From Posidonia oceanica (Eukaryota; Streptophyta; Magnoliopsida; Alismatales; Posidoniaceae), in the NCBI GenBank assembly GCA_037176725.1, contig JAZBRS010000074.1, positions 62,810,001-62,874,000 of the forward strand: a DNA stretch of 64,000 nucleotides, in the 5' to 3' direction. The position numbers and the translations under genes are program-made. The notes under the pieces were generated by a model, which saw only the letters and a program-made list of their open reading frames with translations, was not told where the DNA came from and made no database searches. Shown here piece after piece: positions 45,014 through 54,960 of this stretch. How positions within the stretch are numbered: the first letter of the stretch is position 1; every line of letters starts with the position of its first letter.

Positions 45014-46657
45014 TCAATTTATTCAGCTCTCCCTCTGGCAGAAACAGCAGACAACTCAGCAGGCCCTGTGGCAGATTCAAGTTCCCATCCTTCAGCAGCC
45101 ACATCAGCTCCTTAGGAACAGTCAGCAGCAGTGCAGGAGTCAGAGACACTCTTCTTGACAGAACCAAGTATGCTACCAGCGGTCACAGATACATCAGTGC
45201 CACTGCCCCCATCTCTGGAGGGGCAGTCCATCAACTCAGTCAGCAACGTGGCCCAGCCTGCTCCCTCAGCATCATCTTCAGGAATGCAGCTGGCGCAGTC
45301 CGCTCCGCATTCTCCTGACAACCTGCAGCAGCTCTCATGGCAAGACCTTATGGCGTCAGAGGCTGCGCTCCCTCAGTCACGGCCCGATACAAAAGGCCAA
45401 CTGAGCACTACATTCTCCGGGCCCTTGAGCCCTCCAAAGAGCACCCCTGCTTATTCTCCAGTAGTGACCCTGGAAGCTTATCCATCAGTAGCACCGCTGG
45501 CCTGTCTATTTGGGCCTTCTACATCTGAACTGCCATCAGCGGACGCGCCCATAAACCAGATCATGCAGACTCCAAGGGCAGCAATCCGTCTTGCAGCCGG
45601 GCCAGTGCCGCAGGCCCCCGGCGCCTACTACGTCGACTCCCCCTCAGACGAAGAAGAAGGAGTGGCGATAGAAGCCCAGGTCGATTCTTGGATGTCTGAC
45701 TTAGAGCTACTCTATCAAGAACAGATCAAGTCAATAGCCGAAGACCTGGCAGATCATCAAGCTGCAGAAAGGAAAGGGAAAGCCATGGTTACGGACCCTC
45801 CTCTGCAGGAGGACCATGCTTCTGTCATGGTCCTAGAAGACTCAGCAGCGCCGGACTCCCCTAGACCAGATGAGCTCATCACTCTTCAACCAGAAGGCGG
45901 GTCTAGGTGGTTTGTGCAGCCCATGCCTCACCTGAGCAATGCATCGAGCGGCAATGACCAGATCAGCCGCCAGTCCGGCATATCCTCCACAAGCACACTA
46001 GAAGACCTAGAGGGAGGAGCATCAGCAGTAGATGCAGCAGCAGTAGAGCAGAATGCCTCAGCAGCCTCAGCAGCACAATCGGCAGAGCAGTCAGCAGTAT
46101 CAGCAGCAGAGTCAGTTGAGCCCTCAGCAGAATCAGCAGAGCACTCAGCAAAGCCAGTCAGGCCAGAACAAACAGCAGGAGGAGTTGCTGGGACGGAGGT
46201 CGCGCACCGAGGCTACAAGAATACTCGAGTAAGTGTGACCATCCTGAAACGTCACCAGGGCCAAGCAGCGGAACACATGCACTCTTTCGACATCACAAGC
46301 CCTTCCTTTGAGAAAGAGATCCTCTCAGAACTTATTGCTTATGGAGAGGAGGGCGATACGGGCATGGATGAGACTGACGAACCTTTGCCCGAGTTCCGGC
46401 CCTATGACGACGACCTAGAAGGCCCCAACCTCCATGTTGAAGAAGAAACGGAGGTTGTCAACATTGGCACAGCTGAGGAAGTCAGAGAAGTTTGCATCAG
46501 TGCCCAGCTGTCCGCCCAGGCTCGAGCTGAATTCATCGCGTTCCTGAAAGAATATGCGGATGTCTTCGCCTGGAGTTATGAAGATATGGTCGGCCTTGAC
46601 ATAGAGATAGTGGTGCACAGTCTGCCATTAAATCCAGATGCCAAGCCAGTAAAGTAG
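45014..46657 (+). CDS. Linker between protease and RT, Ser/Ala/Gln-rich (element D)
   Basis: The gag-pro frame continues without other stops apart from TAG 45113-45115 and TAG 46655-46657. Most is low complexity, with a run of SAEQSAVSAAESVEPSAES-like repeats at about 46020-46160. The last 150 codons are ordinary sequence leading into RT (EFIAFLKEYADVFAWSYEDM, the usual lead-in before RT in gypsy pols). No function beyond a spacer can be assigned to the first part. In legume Ogre elements an intron lies in this part of the genome; I see no decisive splice sites here. Confidence 0.7.
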
Positions 46658-48493
46658 AAGCTAAGAAGATGGCGACTGCAGTGGCTGCTCATGATCAAAG
46701 AAGAGATAATGAAGCAGCTTGGAGTCAACTTTCTGAAGGTCGTTCTTTATCCTGAATGGCTGGCAAACATTGTACCTGTGCCCAAGAAAGATGGCCGAAT
46801 CCGGATTTGCATCGACTACAGGGACCTGAACAAGGCGAGTCCCAAGGACGACTTTCCATTGCCCCACATTGACGTCCTAGTCGACAATACAGCGGGCCAC
46901 AAAATGCTCTCCTTCATGGACGGCTTCTCTGGATACAATCAGATCAAAATGGCAGAAGAAGACATGGAAAAGACTTCATTCATCACCCCTTGGGGAGTCT
47001 TGTGCTACCAAGTCATGCCGTTCGGCCTGAAGAATGCTGGTGCAACCTATCAGAGGGCTATGACTGCGCTATTCCACGACCTCATGCACCAAGAAGTGGA
47101 GGTCTATGTAGACGATATGATTGCCAAAACCAAAGAGCCCGAGGATCATCTTGCCTGTCTCAGAAAGCTCTTTGACCGTCTACGGAAGTACAAGCTGCGC
47201 CTGAATCCCAAGAAGTGCGTATTCGGGGTGTCTTCTGGCAAACTGCTCGGCCACATTGTTAGCCAATGGGGGATTGAGGTGGACCCGTTGAAAGCGCAAG
47301 CCATCGTGGACATGCCACCCCCTAGAACTGAAAAAGAAGTCAGAAGTCTGCTTGGGCGTTTACAATATATCAGTCGCTTCATTGCACAGCTTACGCCCAT
47401 CTGTGAACCCATTTTCAAGCTCTTGAGGAAGAATGCGCAGATTCACTGGAGCGAGGGGTGTCAAGCTGCATTTGCCAAGATCAAGCAGCTGCTGATCAAG
47501 CCTCCTGTCCTGGTCCCGCCTACGCCAGGGAGACCCTTACTTCTCTACCTTTCTACCACACAGCATTCCATGGGCGCCGTCTTGGGCCAACATGACGAAT
47601 CTGGTAGAAAGGAGCACGCCATCTACTACCTGAGCAAGAAATTTAATGAATGCGAAGCCAGGTACAGTACACTAGAGAAGACCTGCTTGTCCCTTGTCTG
47701 GGCTGCACAGAAGCTGAGACACTACATGATGGCATACCCAGTACAGCTCTTATGCCGGCATGATCCTATCAAGTTCCTTTTTCAAAAGCCGGCCATGGTG
47801 GGCAGATGTGCTAAGTGGCAGGTGTTATTGTCTCAGTACGACATCACCTTTGTCACACAGAAATCCATGAAGGGTCAAGCAATGGTAGACCATCTTGCTG
47901 ACCTCCCTCTGCCTGAATACCAGCCCCTCCAGACGCAATTTCCTGATGAAGACATTCTCTTTACAATGGAGGACTCTGAGCAGAAAGATCCTGAAGAAGC
48001 AGAGGAATGGCAGCTCTACTTTGATGGTGCAGTCAACAAGAAGGGCCGAGGCGTAGGCGCAGTGCTGACCACGCCCCAAGGACAGATGACTCCTTTTGCA
48101 AGGAAGCTGACTTTCGCCTGCACAAACAACGAAGCAGAGTACGAGGCATGCATCCTAGGACTGAATGTTGCCCTCGAGCATGAGGCGCAGAAGCTGCATG
48201 TGCACGGCGATGCCATGCTGGTGATTTCTCAAGTGAACGGCGATTGGAAGACAAAAGATCCCAAGCTTGTGCCGTATCACGAACACCTGCTGAGGCTGAT
48301 GGAAAAATTCAAGAGCATCCGCTTCACGTACCTGAACAAAGCAAAGAACGCATATGCAGACGCACTAGCAACTCTGGCATCCTGGCTCACCATTTCAGAA
48401 GACAGCACTGTGGATGTATCAGTCACTCGCATTGAACAGCCTGCATACTGCATGAGCATAGAAGAAGCGGATCCCGCAGAGGGGCAGCCCTAG
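46658..48493 (+). CDS. pol: Reverse transcriptase, RNase H and second (archaeal-type) RNase H of element D
   Basis: Copies element RNA into DNA and removes the RNA strand. RT motifs in order: VPVPKKDGRIRICIDYRDLN, DDFPLPHIDVLV, SFMDGFSGYNQI, MPFGLKNAGATYQRAM, and the catalytic YVDDM near 47110. A gypsy-type RNase H follows (47530-47900), but its first acidic residue appears lost (LLLYLSTTQHSMGAVL). A second RNase H (48005-48390) keeps its acidic set: YFDGAVN, NNEAEYEACILG, HGDAMLVIS and AYADALATL. A dual RNase H is the hallmark of the Tat branch. The frame enters from TAG 46655 and ends at TAG 48491-48493. Confidence 0.93.
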   Translation, partial: KLRRWRLQWLLMIKEEIMKQLGVNFLKVVLYPEWLANIVPVPKKDGRIRICIDYRDLNKASPKDDFPLPHIDVLVDNTAGHKMLSFMDGFSGYNQIKMAEEDMEKTSFITPWGVLCYQVMPFGLKNAGATYQRAMTALFHDLMHQEVEVYVDDMIAKTKEPEDHLACLRKLFDRLRKYKLRLNPKKCVFGVSSGKLLGHIVSQWGIEVDPLKAQAIVDMPPPRTEKEVRSLLGRLQYISRFIAQLTPICEPIFKLLRKNAQIHWSEGCQAAFAKIKQLLIKPPVLVPPTPGRPLLLYLSTTQHSMGAVLGQHDESGRKEHAIYYLSKKFNECEARYSTLEKTCLSLVWAAQKLRHYMMAYPVQLLCRHDPIKFLFQKPAMVGRCAKWQVLLSQYDITFVTQKSMKGQAMVDHLADLPLPEYQPLQTQFPDEDILFTMEDSEQKDPEEAEEWQLYFDGAVNKKGRGVGAVLTTPQGQMTPFARKLTFACTNNEAEYEACILGLNVALEHEAQKLHVHGDAMLVISQVNGDWKTKDPKLVPYHEHLLRLMEKFKSIRFTYLNKAKNAYADALATLASWLTISEDSTVDVSVTRIEQPAYCMSIEEADPAEGQP

Positions 48494-49732
48494 TATCAAG
48501 ACATAAAATCTTTTCTGGAGTCTGGTAGCTTTCCCCCTGATACCTCGGCAGCGGACAAGAGAACTCTGGCGCGTCTGGCGTCAAAGTATGTGTTGGGGGC
48601 TGGGCGGCTGTACAGAAGGTCATACAATCAGATGCTATTGCGCTGCCTGGGCAAATCGGAGGCTGACACGCTAATGCTTCAAGTGCATGCGGGGACCTGT
48701 GGCCCGCACATGAACGGCGTCCTCCTGGCCAAGAAGATTATGCTTCAAGGATATTTCTAGCAGACCATGGAAGCCGACTGCTGCCGGTTCGTGCGTAGAT
48801 GCCACAACTGTCAAATCCATGGTAACTTCATCAAGGCCCCTCCACATCAGCTGCACAACATGTCTTCGCCATGGCCTTTCTCCACCTGGGGGATCGATGT
48901 CATTGGCGCCATCCACCCTGCTGCTTCAAATGGTCATCGCTACATTCTGGTAGCGATCGATTACTTTACGAAGTGGGTGGAAGCAGCCTCTTACAGGACA
49001 GTTACCGCTGCGGCAACAGAAAAATTTATCAGAAACAATATCGTTGCCCGATATGAGGTCCCGCATTCCGTCGTCTCTGATAACGGCTCAAACTTCATTG
49101 CCAAAAGGATCGAAGAATACCTGCAGAATCTCAAGATCAAGCACCACCGATCCTCGCCCTATCGGCCACAGATGAACGGAGCCGTGGAGTCTGCAAACAA
49201 GAACATTATCAAGATTCTGAAAAAAATGGCAGAAACCCACAAGGATTGGCACGACAAGCTCCCGTACGCGCTCTGGGCGTACAGGACATCAATCCGGACC
49301 TCTACAGGAGCCACCCCGTACTCTCTGGTGTACGGCATGGAAGCGGTGTTACCTGTTGAAGTGGAGATCCCCTCCCTACGGATCCTACGGGAAGCTGAGT
49401 TGGAAGAAGCAGAATGGGTCGAAGACCGCTGCGTCCAACTGAACCTGATTGATGAGCGCAGACTGCAAGCTATGCACAACGCTCACTGCTATCAGAAGCG
49501 GATGGCCAGAGCATTCTTGAAGAAGGTCCAGCCCAAAAGCTTTCAGCCAGGGGACCTTGTCTTGCGCGCCATTCATCTGCCTGACGGTCGAGGGAAATTC
49601 CGACCCAATTGGCGTGGCCCCTTTGTGGTCAAGCGGATCTTTTCGGGAGGCGCTGTAACTCTTGAGGATATGGACCATGTCGAGCAGTCTGAGCCTGTCA
49701 ACCTCTGCTATCTAAAGAAGTACTATCAGTAG
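48494..49732 (+). CDS. pol: Integrase of element D (one internal TAG)
   Basis: Inserts the DNA copy into the genome. The zinc-binding part has H and H in VHAGTCGPHMNG and C-C in RRCHNCQ. A TAG at 48758-48760 (after LQGYF, where integrases usually have Trp) lies between the two halves of it. The catalytic core has D in WGIDVIGAIHP, D in SVVSDNGSNF and E in MNGAVESANKN. The C-terminal part has KFRPNWRGPFVVKRI and ends at TAG 49730-49732. No chromodomain follows. Except for the stop, the protein looks complete. Confidence 0.92.
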
Positions 49733-50408
49733 CCGAAAGCGGCCCCGTTGCAGATGCCCTTCTCCCACCTGCACTTGCATTCTTGCCTTCTTGCTTCAAC
49801 TCTACTTCAAATCATCATCGTCATCCTTCCAACTCTTGCATTCTTTCTTTTCAAATCATCATCATCATCTTCTCAAACATCGCATCTTCTGCCCGGTGAT
49901 GACAACCGGAAGTGCTTGCCTGCTCTGGAAAGAATCACCCTGCCTCACCTGGCACTACTTAGATGTCTTAGCGAGTGAGGGAGCCACCACCAATAAGGAC
50001 AGGCGAACTGCCCAATCTCACAAGGACATACACCTCTGAGGGAGAAAAAATGTTAGGTTGTGAGCTTGAAAAGAGTGAGAATAGACATCTAGGTTTGGGC
50101 ACCTCCAAGGAACAGAAGACGAAGACAGAAGCCGGCCTTAGAGATAGGGGTGTGCAGTCTAACCCTGCTCCTTCTACCCATTACACAGCAGACCCAAAGC
50201 CTAAAATCCATTACAATTCAAGCACCCTTCTTTTGCCACCAGAATGGGGATAGCAGAAGCCTGAAAAAAAAAAAAAAAAAAAGAGAAGAAAAAAATCAAG
50301 CAAAAAAAAAAGGAAGAAAAAAAAAAAGATGGAACAAAAACAAAAACAAAAAAGGAGAAAAGCAAGCAAAACAAAAAAAAAAAGAAGAAGAAAAGGGCAG
50401 AGGCAGCC

Positions 50409-50449
<41 letters not shown>

Positions 50450-51130
50450 ACAGGCACCGTTATCCCCCATACTTCGCTAGAGATCTCCAGCATGTCAAGC
50501 CTGGAAAAAGGGGTCTACCACATCCTCCCAAAAGCAAACACATACCTTCTCCTAGCTAGGGGCAGAGAAAGACTGCATACCTATGAGGGAGAAACCTTTC
50601 AAAAAAAGAGAGAGCTGAAAGAATAGGTGTAGGTCCTGAGAGTGTGGCCAGAAGCCTGTCCTCACCACATCACCACCTGTATAATGCCAATAACCCGTTC
50701 CGGAGCGCCACCAATAAGCCAAGAGTCTGAGTAGGGCCCAGTGAGTCAAGGACCACTCTCTTCCTCTGCAGCAGGCACCAAAGCATTCCGTACGCTGAGG
50801 GCACTCAAGCATACCCATCCACCCAAGCATATCCATCCATTCAAGCATACTCATTCGTCTAGTTATATTCATCCTCATAAGCATATCACCAACATCTTGC
50901 ATTCATGCATCTTCTTTCTTTCCTTTCCCCTTCCGTCAATCTCTCCGCTCTGCAACACGCTCAGGCCCTGAGACAGCACTTCTCCCTAGCAGAGCGTAGC
51001 GACGACACTCAAGCTGCACTGGTCCAGATTTCCTACCAACCCTCGCCCCCGTGACCGCAAGGCTGCTGCAGAATCCCCCTGCTTATCAGTGCTTAATTGC
51101 TATGTTCTGTTATCACTTGCCTAGATACAC
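49733..51130 (+). other. Spacer between integrase and the PMD-like ORF, with long A tracts
   Basis: No gene is supported. The stretch 50260-50448 is very A-rich and ends in 39 consecutive A residues (50410-50448). Before the ORF lie short repeats of cattcaagcata/catccacccaagcata type (50810-50890). It may carry the splice or promoter signals of the downstream ORF, but none can be fixed. Confidence 0.55.
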
Positions 51131-52462
51131 ATGGAACTACTTTATCAGCCTCAGTTTCTGCTTGTTGTCAAAGATTACATACCTATGAGATCTGACTGTT
51201 TATTGATAGCAGGTACCTCAAGCCTTGCAATAGTCAGCCTGTCTTCTGCAACCAGTATAATGGGTTTTCCTACTCTGCTGACTCCCGCACATTGCTCGGA
51301 AACCCTGCGAGAATGGATCGGCAGGCTCACTCAAGTAGACTGTGAAAAGCTGCGCTTGTGGGGCATACCAACCAAGCTGCTGAAGGCTGCTGATGTGGAG
51401 GTCAGCCGCCACCTTCTGTGTGCCGCCGCGAGATTCTGGAAGCCGGCGCACCATGTCTTCCGTTTCAACAAAACTGAGTTGACACCTACACTGGAAGAGG
51501 TGCGTCGGATATGCGGCTTTTCAAAGATCTTGGGGCCGCCTATTTTCATGAGGCGCGACGGATATCTCCGGGTCCTGAACCAACTGACTGGACTCTCCAC
51601 TCAAGCCTGCCAACAGAAGCTAATCTGCACCAGTGGACCAGAGCCCATGCTTCGCCTTGCATACTTTGATGATATCTTGAACAAGCGCGCTGACCTCGGA
51701 GATGAGCTGTGGCTCCGAGGATTCGTTGTCCGCTTCCTGGGCGAACTAATCTTTACTCATGGCCGACTAACAGTGGCCATCGAAGTCGCAGAGATTGCAC
51801 TAGCTGTGGTGACCCAGCACATAGACCTAGCACCAGCCGTCTTGGCAGAGACTTATCGCGGGCTGGACCGCATTTCTCATCACTGCCGCCACTTCCACGG
51901 TTGCGGAGCACTCATACAAGTCTGGCTGACCGCGCACTTAGAGATGGACTTCCTGCGCCCTCAAGTGCATGCTTTCGAAGCTTACTGCAGCAGCGCCCGT
52001 ACCAGAGCAGACAAGAGCGTCAAAGACGAGTACGAGAGGCTGTCAGCACTGACTGACGACGCTGTAATCTGGCGCATCGTTCCCTCTGCAGCAGAGCCAT
52101 TCACAATCTTCTTCAGCGCGCGTGACACGCGGCTGATCATTCTTCCAGGCTTCACGGCAGGCGTAGAGTACCATCCAATCAGGGTCATGTGCCAGTTCGG
52201 CTTCCAGCAGGGCGCCTTCATTGACAGTACAGCACCTGAACTTCTACAGATATATCCTCTCAGCACCACTGCCCCGACCGAGAAGCTCGCTAGTCTGATG
52301 CAGCACGGGGTCCAATCAACAGACATTGCAGCTGTGAGAGGTACAGGATGCACTCCTGATTATGAAGCTGAAGTCCGGCAGCTCTGGCCAATTACTGAAA
52401 TTCCGCCAGGCGGCCCCTTATTCCCCGACTCCAGGCAGCCAAAGAAGGCCCGGGTTGACTAG
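51131..52462 (+). CDS. Accessory ORF of element D, plant mobile domain / DUF7745-like
   Basis: A 443-codon frame with no stop. The likely start is ATG 51260 (MGFPTLLTPAHCSETLREWI), leaving about 400 residues; ATG 51131 is possible. The pattern AARFWKPAHHVFRFNKTELT, PTLEEVRRICGF, then VLAETYRGLDRISHHC and GALIQVWLTAHL is that of the aminotransferase-like plant mobile domain/DUF7745 family, recalled by pattern and not searched. Members occur as host genes (MAIN/MAIL1 type, silencing and genome integrity) and often inside transposons. It ends with a basic RQPKKARVD. It lies alone between integrase and the tandem repeats, not in the place of Ogre's ORF1, which precedes gag. Possible expression is by splicing: a candidate acceptor attgatagcag ends near 51212. 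Confidence 0.78.
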   Translation: MELLYQPQFLLVVKDYIPMRSDCLLIAGTSSLAIVSLSSATSIMGFPTLLTPAHCSETLREWIGRLTQVDCEKLRLWGIPTKLLKAADVEVSRHLLCAAARFWKPAHHVFRFNKTELTPTLEEVRRICGFSKILGPPIFMRRDGYLRVLNQLTGLSTQACQQKLICTSGPEPMLRLAYFDDILNKRADLGDELWLRGFVVRFLGELIFTHGRLTVAIEVAEIALAVVTQHIDLAPAVLAETYRGLDRISHHCRHFHGCGALIQVWLTAHLEMDFLRPQVHAFEAYCSSARTRADKSVKDEYERLSALTDDAVIWRIVPSAAEPFTIFFSARDTRLIILPGFTAGVEYHPIRVMCQFGFQQGAFIDSTAPELLQIYPLSTTAPTEKLASLMQHGVQSTDIAAVRGTGCTPDYEAEVRQLWPITEIPPGGPLFPDSRQPKKARVD

Positions 52463-52770
52463 GCCCTTGTGCGACCATCATGTGGTCTTCTTTCAAATTG
52501 TGCTGTACATTTCTGGCCTGCCGCAGGCATTGTACTTACCAAGATCATATCAATGGAAACTGTTTCTGCTTTCTGCTTGCACATCAAGACTCTTTGCTGC
52601 ATTGCATATCATCATCATCATTATCTTGGGCCCTCTAATCAGACTCGCAGACATCCCAACGCGGCGAAGTCCTCAACACCCAATCCGGAAGCCAGAGCAT
52701 CTGCAGGCCTGCGACACCAAGCTCCGCCGTCCGTCGTCCCCAGCTGGTCATCCCCGGCTGGACCGCTGTT
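52463..52770 (+). other. Untranslated stretch after the PMD-like ORF
   Basis: Non-coding sequence between the ORF stop and the first repeat block. I see no distinct signal in it. Confidence 0.5.
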
Positions 52771-53640
52771 CCCTTGCGGGCTGGCACCCCAAACTGCCCG
52801 GCGAAAGGTCCGTCAACCTGTCATCCTCCCCAGCTGATCGCCCTCAGCTGAGTCCCTTGCGGGCTGGCACCCCAAACTGCCCGGTGAAAGGTCCGTCAAC
52901 ATGTCGCCCTCCTCAGCTGTTCATCCTCAGCTGAGTCCCTTGCGGGCTGGCACCCCAAACTGCCCGGGGAAAGGTCCGTCAACCTGTCATCCTCCCCAGC
53001 TGATCGCCCTCAGCTGAGTCCCTTGCGGGCTGGCACCCCAAACTGCCCAGCGAAAGGTCCGTCAACTTGTCGCCCTCCTCAGCTGTTCATCCTCAGCTGA
53101 GTCCCTTGCGGGCTGGCACCCCAAACTGCTCGGCGATGGGTTCGTCAACCTATCATTCATCCACTCGCTTATCCATCTTTGCATCCTGATGCCAGGGGCG
53201 CATCGGCCATCCCCTGGTATCATCCTGATACCAGGGGCATCTTTTGGCCGCCCTATGGTATCATCCCCAGTTGAGTTCTCTGCGGGCTGGCAACCCAAAC
53301 TGCTCGGTGAAAGGTCCGTCAACCTGACACCCTTCTCGGCTGGTCATCCCCAGTCGAGTCCCCAGTTGGTCGCCCCCAACTGGATCATTGTCTCTGCGGG
53401 CTGGCACCCCAAACTGCTCGGCGAAAGGTCCGTCAACCTGACACTCTTCTCGGCTGGTCATCCCCAGTCGAGTCCCCAGTTGGTCGCCCCCAACTGGATC
53501 ATTATCTCTGCGAGCTGGCACCCCAAATTGCTCGGCGAAGCGTCCGTCAACCCGACACTCTTCTCAGCTGGTCATCCCCAGCTGAGTCCCCAGCTGATCG
53601 CCCTCAACTAAGTCCCTTGCGGGCTGGTACCCCAAACTAC
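52771..53640 (+). repeat. Tandem-repeat block TR1 of D (83-bp then about 114-bp units)
   Basis: The phrase cccttgcgggctggcacccc recurs at 52771, 52854, 52937, 53020 and 53103, an exact 83-bp period. After a spacer (53150-53270), a longer version with tctctgcgggctggca recurs at about 53277, 53391, 53505 and 53613, spaced 108-114 bp. The longer unit adds ccagttggtcgcccccaact. The core caaactgcccggcgaaaggt also occurs inverted in C (R1, R2). Confidence 0.93.
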
Positions 53641-53926
53641 TCGTCTGACAAGCACGACACTCTTGTCATCACTCTCTGCTTTCGATGCCAAGGACGCGCT
53701 GGCCAACCCCTGGTGTCATCCCGACACCAGGGGCATCTTTTGATCGCCCCTTGGTATCATTCTTTCCCTCTTTCCCCTATGACGTTCCTGGCGTCATGGG
53801 ATGATTTCTTCTCATCATTCCCTTATCCCTTCTTTGCCGGCCGATAAGTCCGATATCTTATCATTCTCATCATTCCCTCGTCCCCTCTTTGCCGGCCGAT
53901 AAGTCCGATATCTTATCAATCAACAC
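53641..53926 (+). repeat. Transition zone with gccggccgataagtccgata copies
   Basis: The phrase ctttgccggccgataagtcc followed by gatatcttatca stands at about 53832 and 53889 and again just after the 36-bp array at about 54886. The array therefore appears bracketed by, and perhaps expanded from within, this unit. Confidence 0.75.
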
Positions 53927-54890
53927 TTCTCATCATGATCTCATCCCCCTCTTTAGCTTAACTTCTCATCATGATCTCATCCCCCTCTTTAGCTTAACTT
54001 CTCATCATGATCTCATCCCCCTCTTTAGATTAATTTCTCATCATGATCTCATCCCCCTCTTTAGATTAACTTCTCATCATGATCTCATCCCCCTCTTTAG
54101 CTTAACTTCTCATCATGATCTCATCCCCCTCTTTAGCTTAACTTCTCATCATGATCTCATCCCCCTCTTTAGCAACACTTCTCATCATGATCTCATCCCC
54201 CTCTTTAGCTTAACTTCTCATCATGATCTCATCCCCCTCTTTAGCTTAACTTCTCATCATGATCTCATCCCCCTCTTTAGCTTAACTTCTCATCATGATC
54301 TCATCCCCCTCTTTAGATTAACTTCTCATCATGATCTCATCCCCCTCTTTAGCTTAATTTCTCATCATGATCTCATCCCCCTCTTTAGCTTAACTTCTCA
54401 TCATGATCTCATCCCCCTCTTTAGCTTAACTTCTCATCATGATCTCATCCCCCTCTTTAGATTAATTTCTCATCATGATCTCATCCCCCTCTTTAGCTTA
54501 ACTTCTCATCATGATCTCATCCCCCTCTTTAGCTTAATTTCTCATCATGATCTCATCCCCCTCTTTAGATTAACTTCTCATCATGATCTCATCCCCCTCT
54601 TTAGATTAACTTCTCATCATGATCTCATCCCCCTCTTTAGCTTAACTTCTCATCATGATCTCATCCCCCTCTTTAGATTCATTTCTCATCATGATCTCAT
54701 CCCCCTCTTTAGATTAACTTCTCATCATGATCTCATCCCCCTCTTTAGCTTAACTTCTCATCATGATCTCATCCCCCTCTTTAGATTAACTTCTCATCAT
54801 GATCTCATCCCCCTCTTTAGCTTAATTTCTCATCATGATCTCATCCCCCTCTTTAGCTTAACTTCTCATCATGATCTCATCCCCTCTTTG
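53927..54890 (+). repeat. Tandem-repeat block TR2 of D: 36-bp array, about 26 full units
   Basis: The unit is ttctcatcatgatctcatcc followed by ccctctttagcttaac. Starts run from 53927 to 54863, exactly 26 x 36 bp, without one insertion or deletion. Variation is confined almost wholly to the last six bases (cttaac, attaac, cttaat, attaat, once caacac, once attcat). The long open frame across it reflects the unit length being a multiple of three. Confidence 0.97.
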
Positions 54891-54960
54891 CCGGCCGATA
54901 AGTCCGATATCTTATCATTCTCATCATGATCTTGCCTCCTCTTATCAATCAATCAATCAC

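Noticed and set aside
44051..48760. Reassigned UAG codon in the host
   Set aside because: Plants use the standard nuclear code, and all six stops can be explained by single transitions. Kept only as a readthrough hypothesis in the findings.
53889..54929. 346-codon open frame of 12-residue repeats
   Set aside because: It is only the translation of the 36-bp array, whose length is a multiple of three. It has no leader gene context and no family match.
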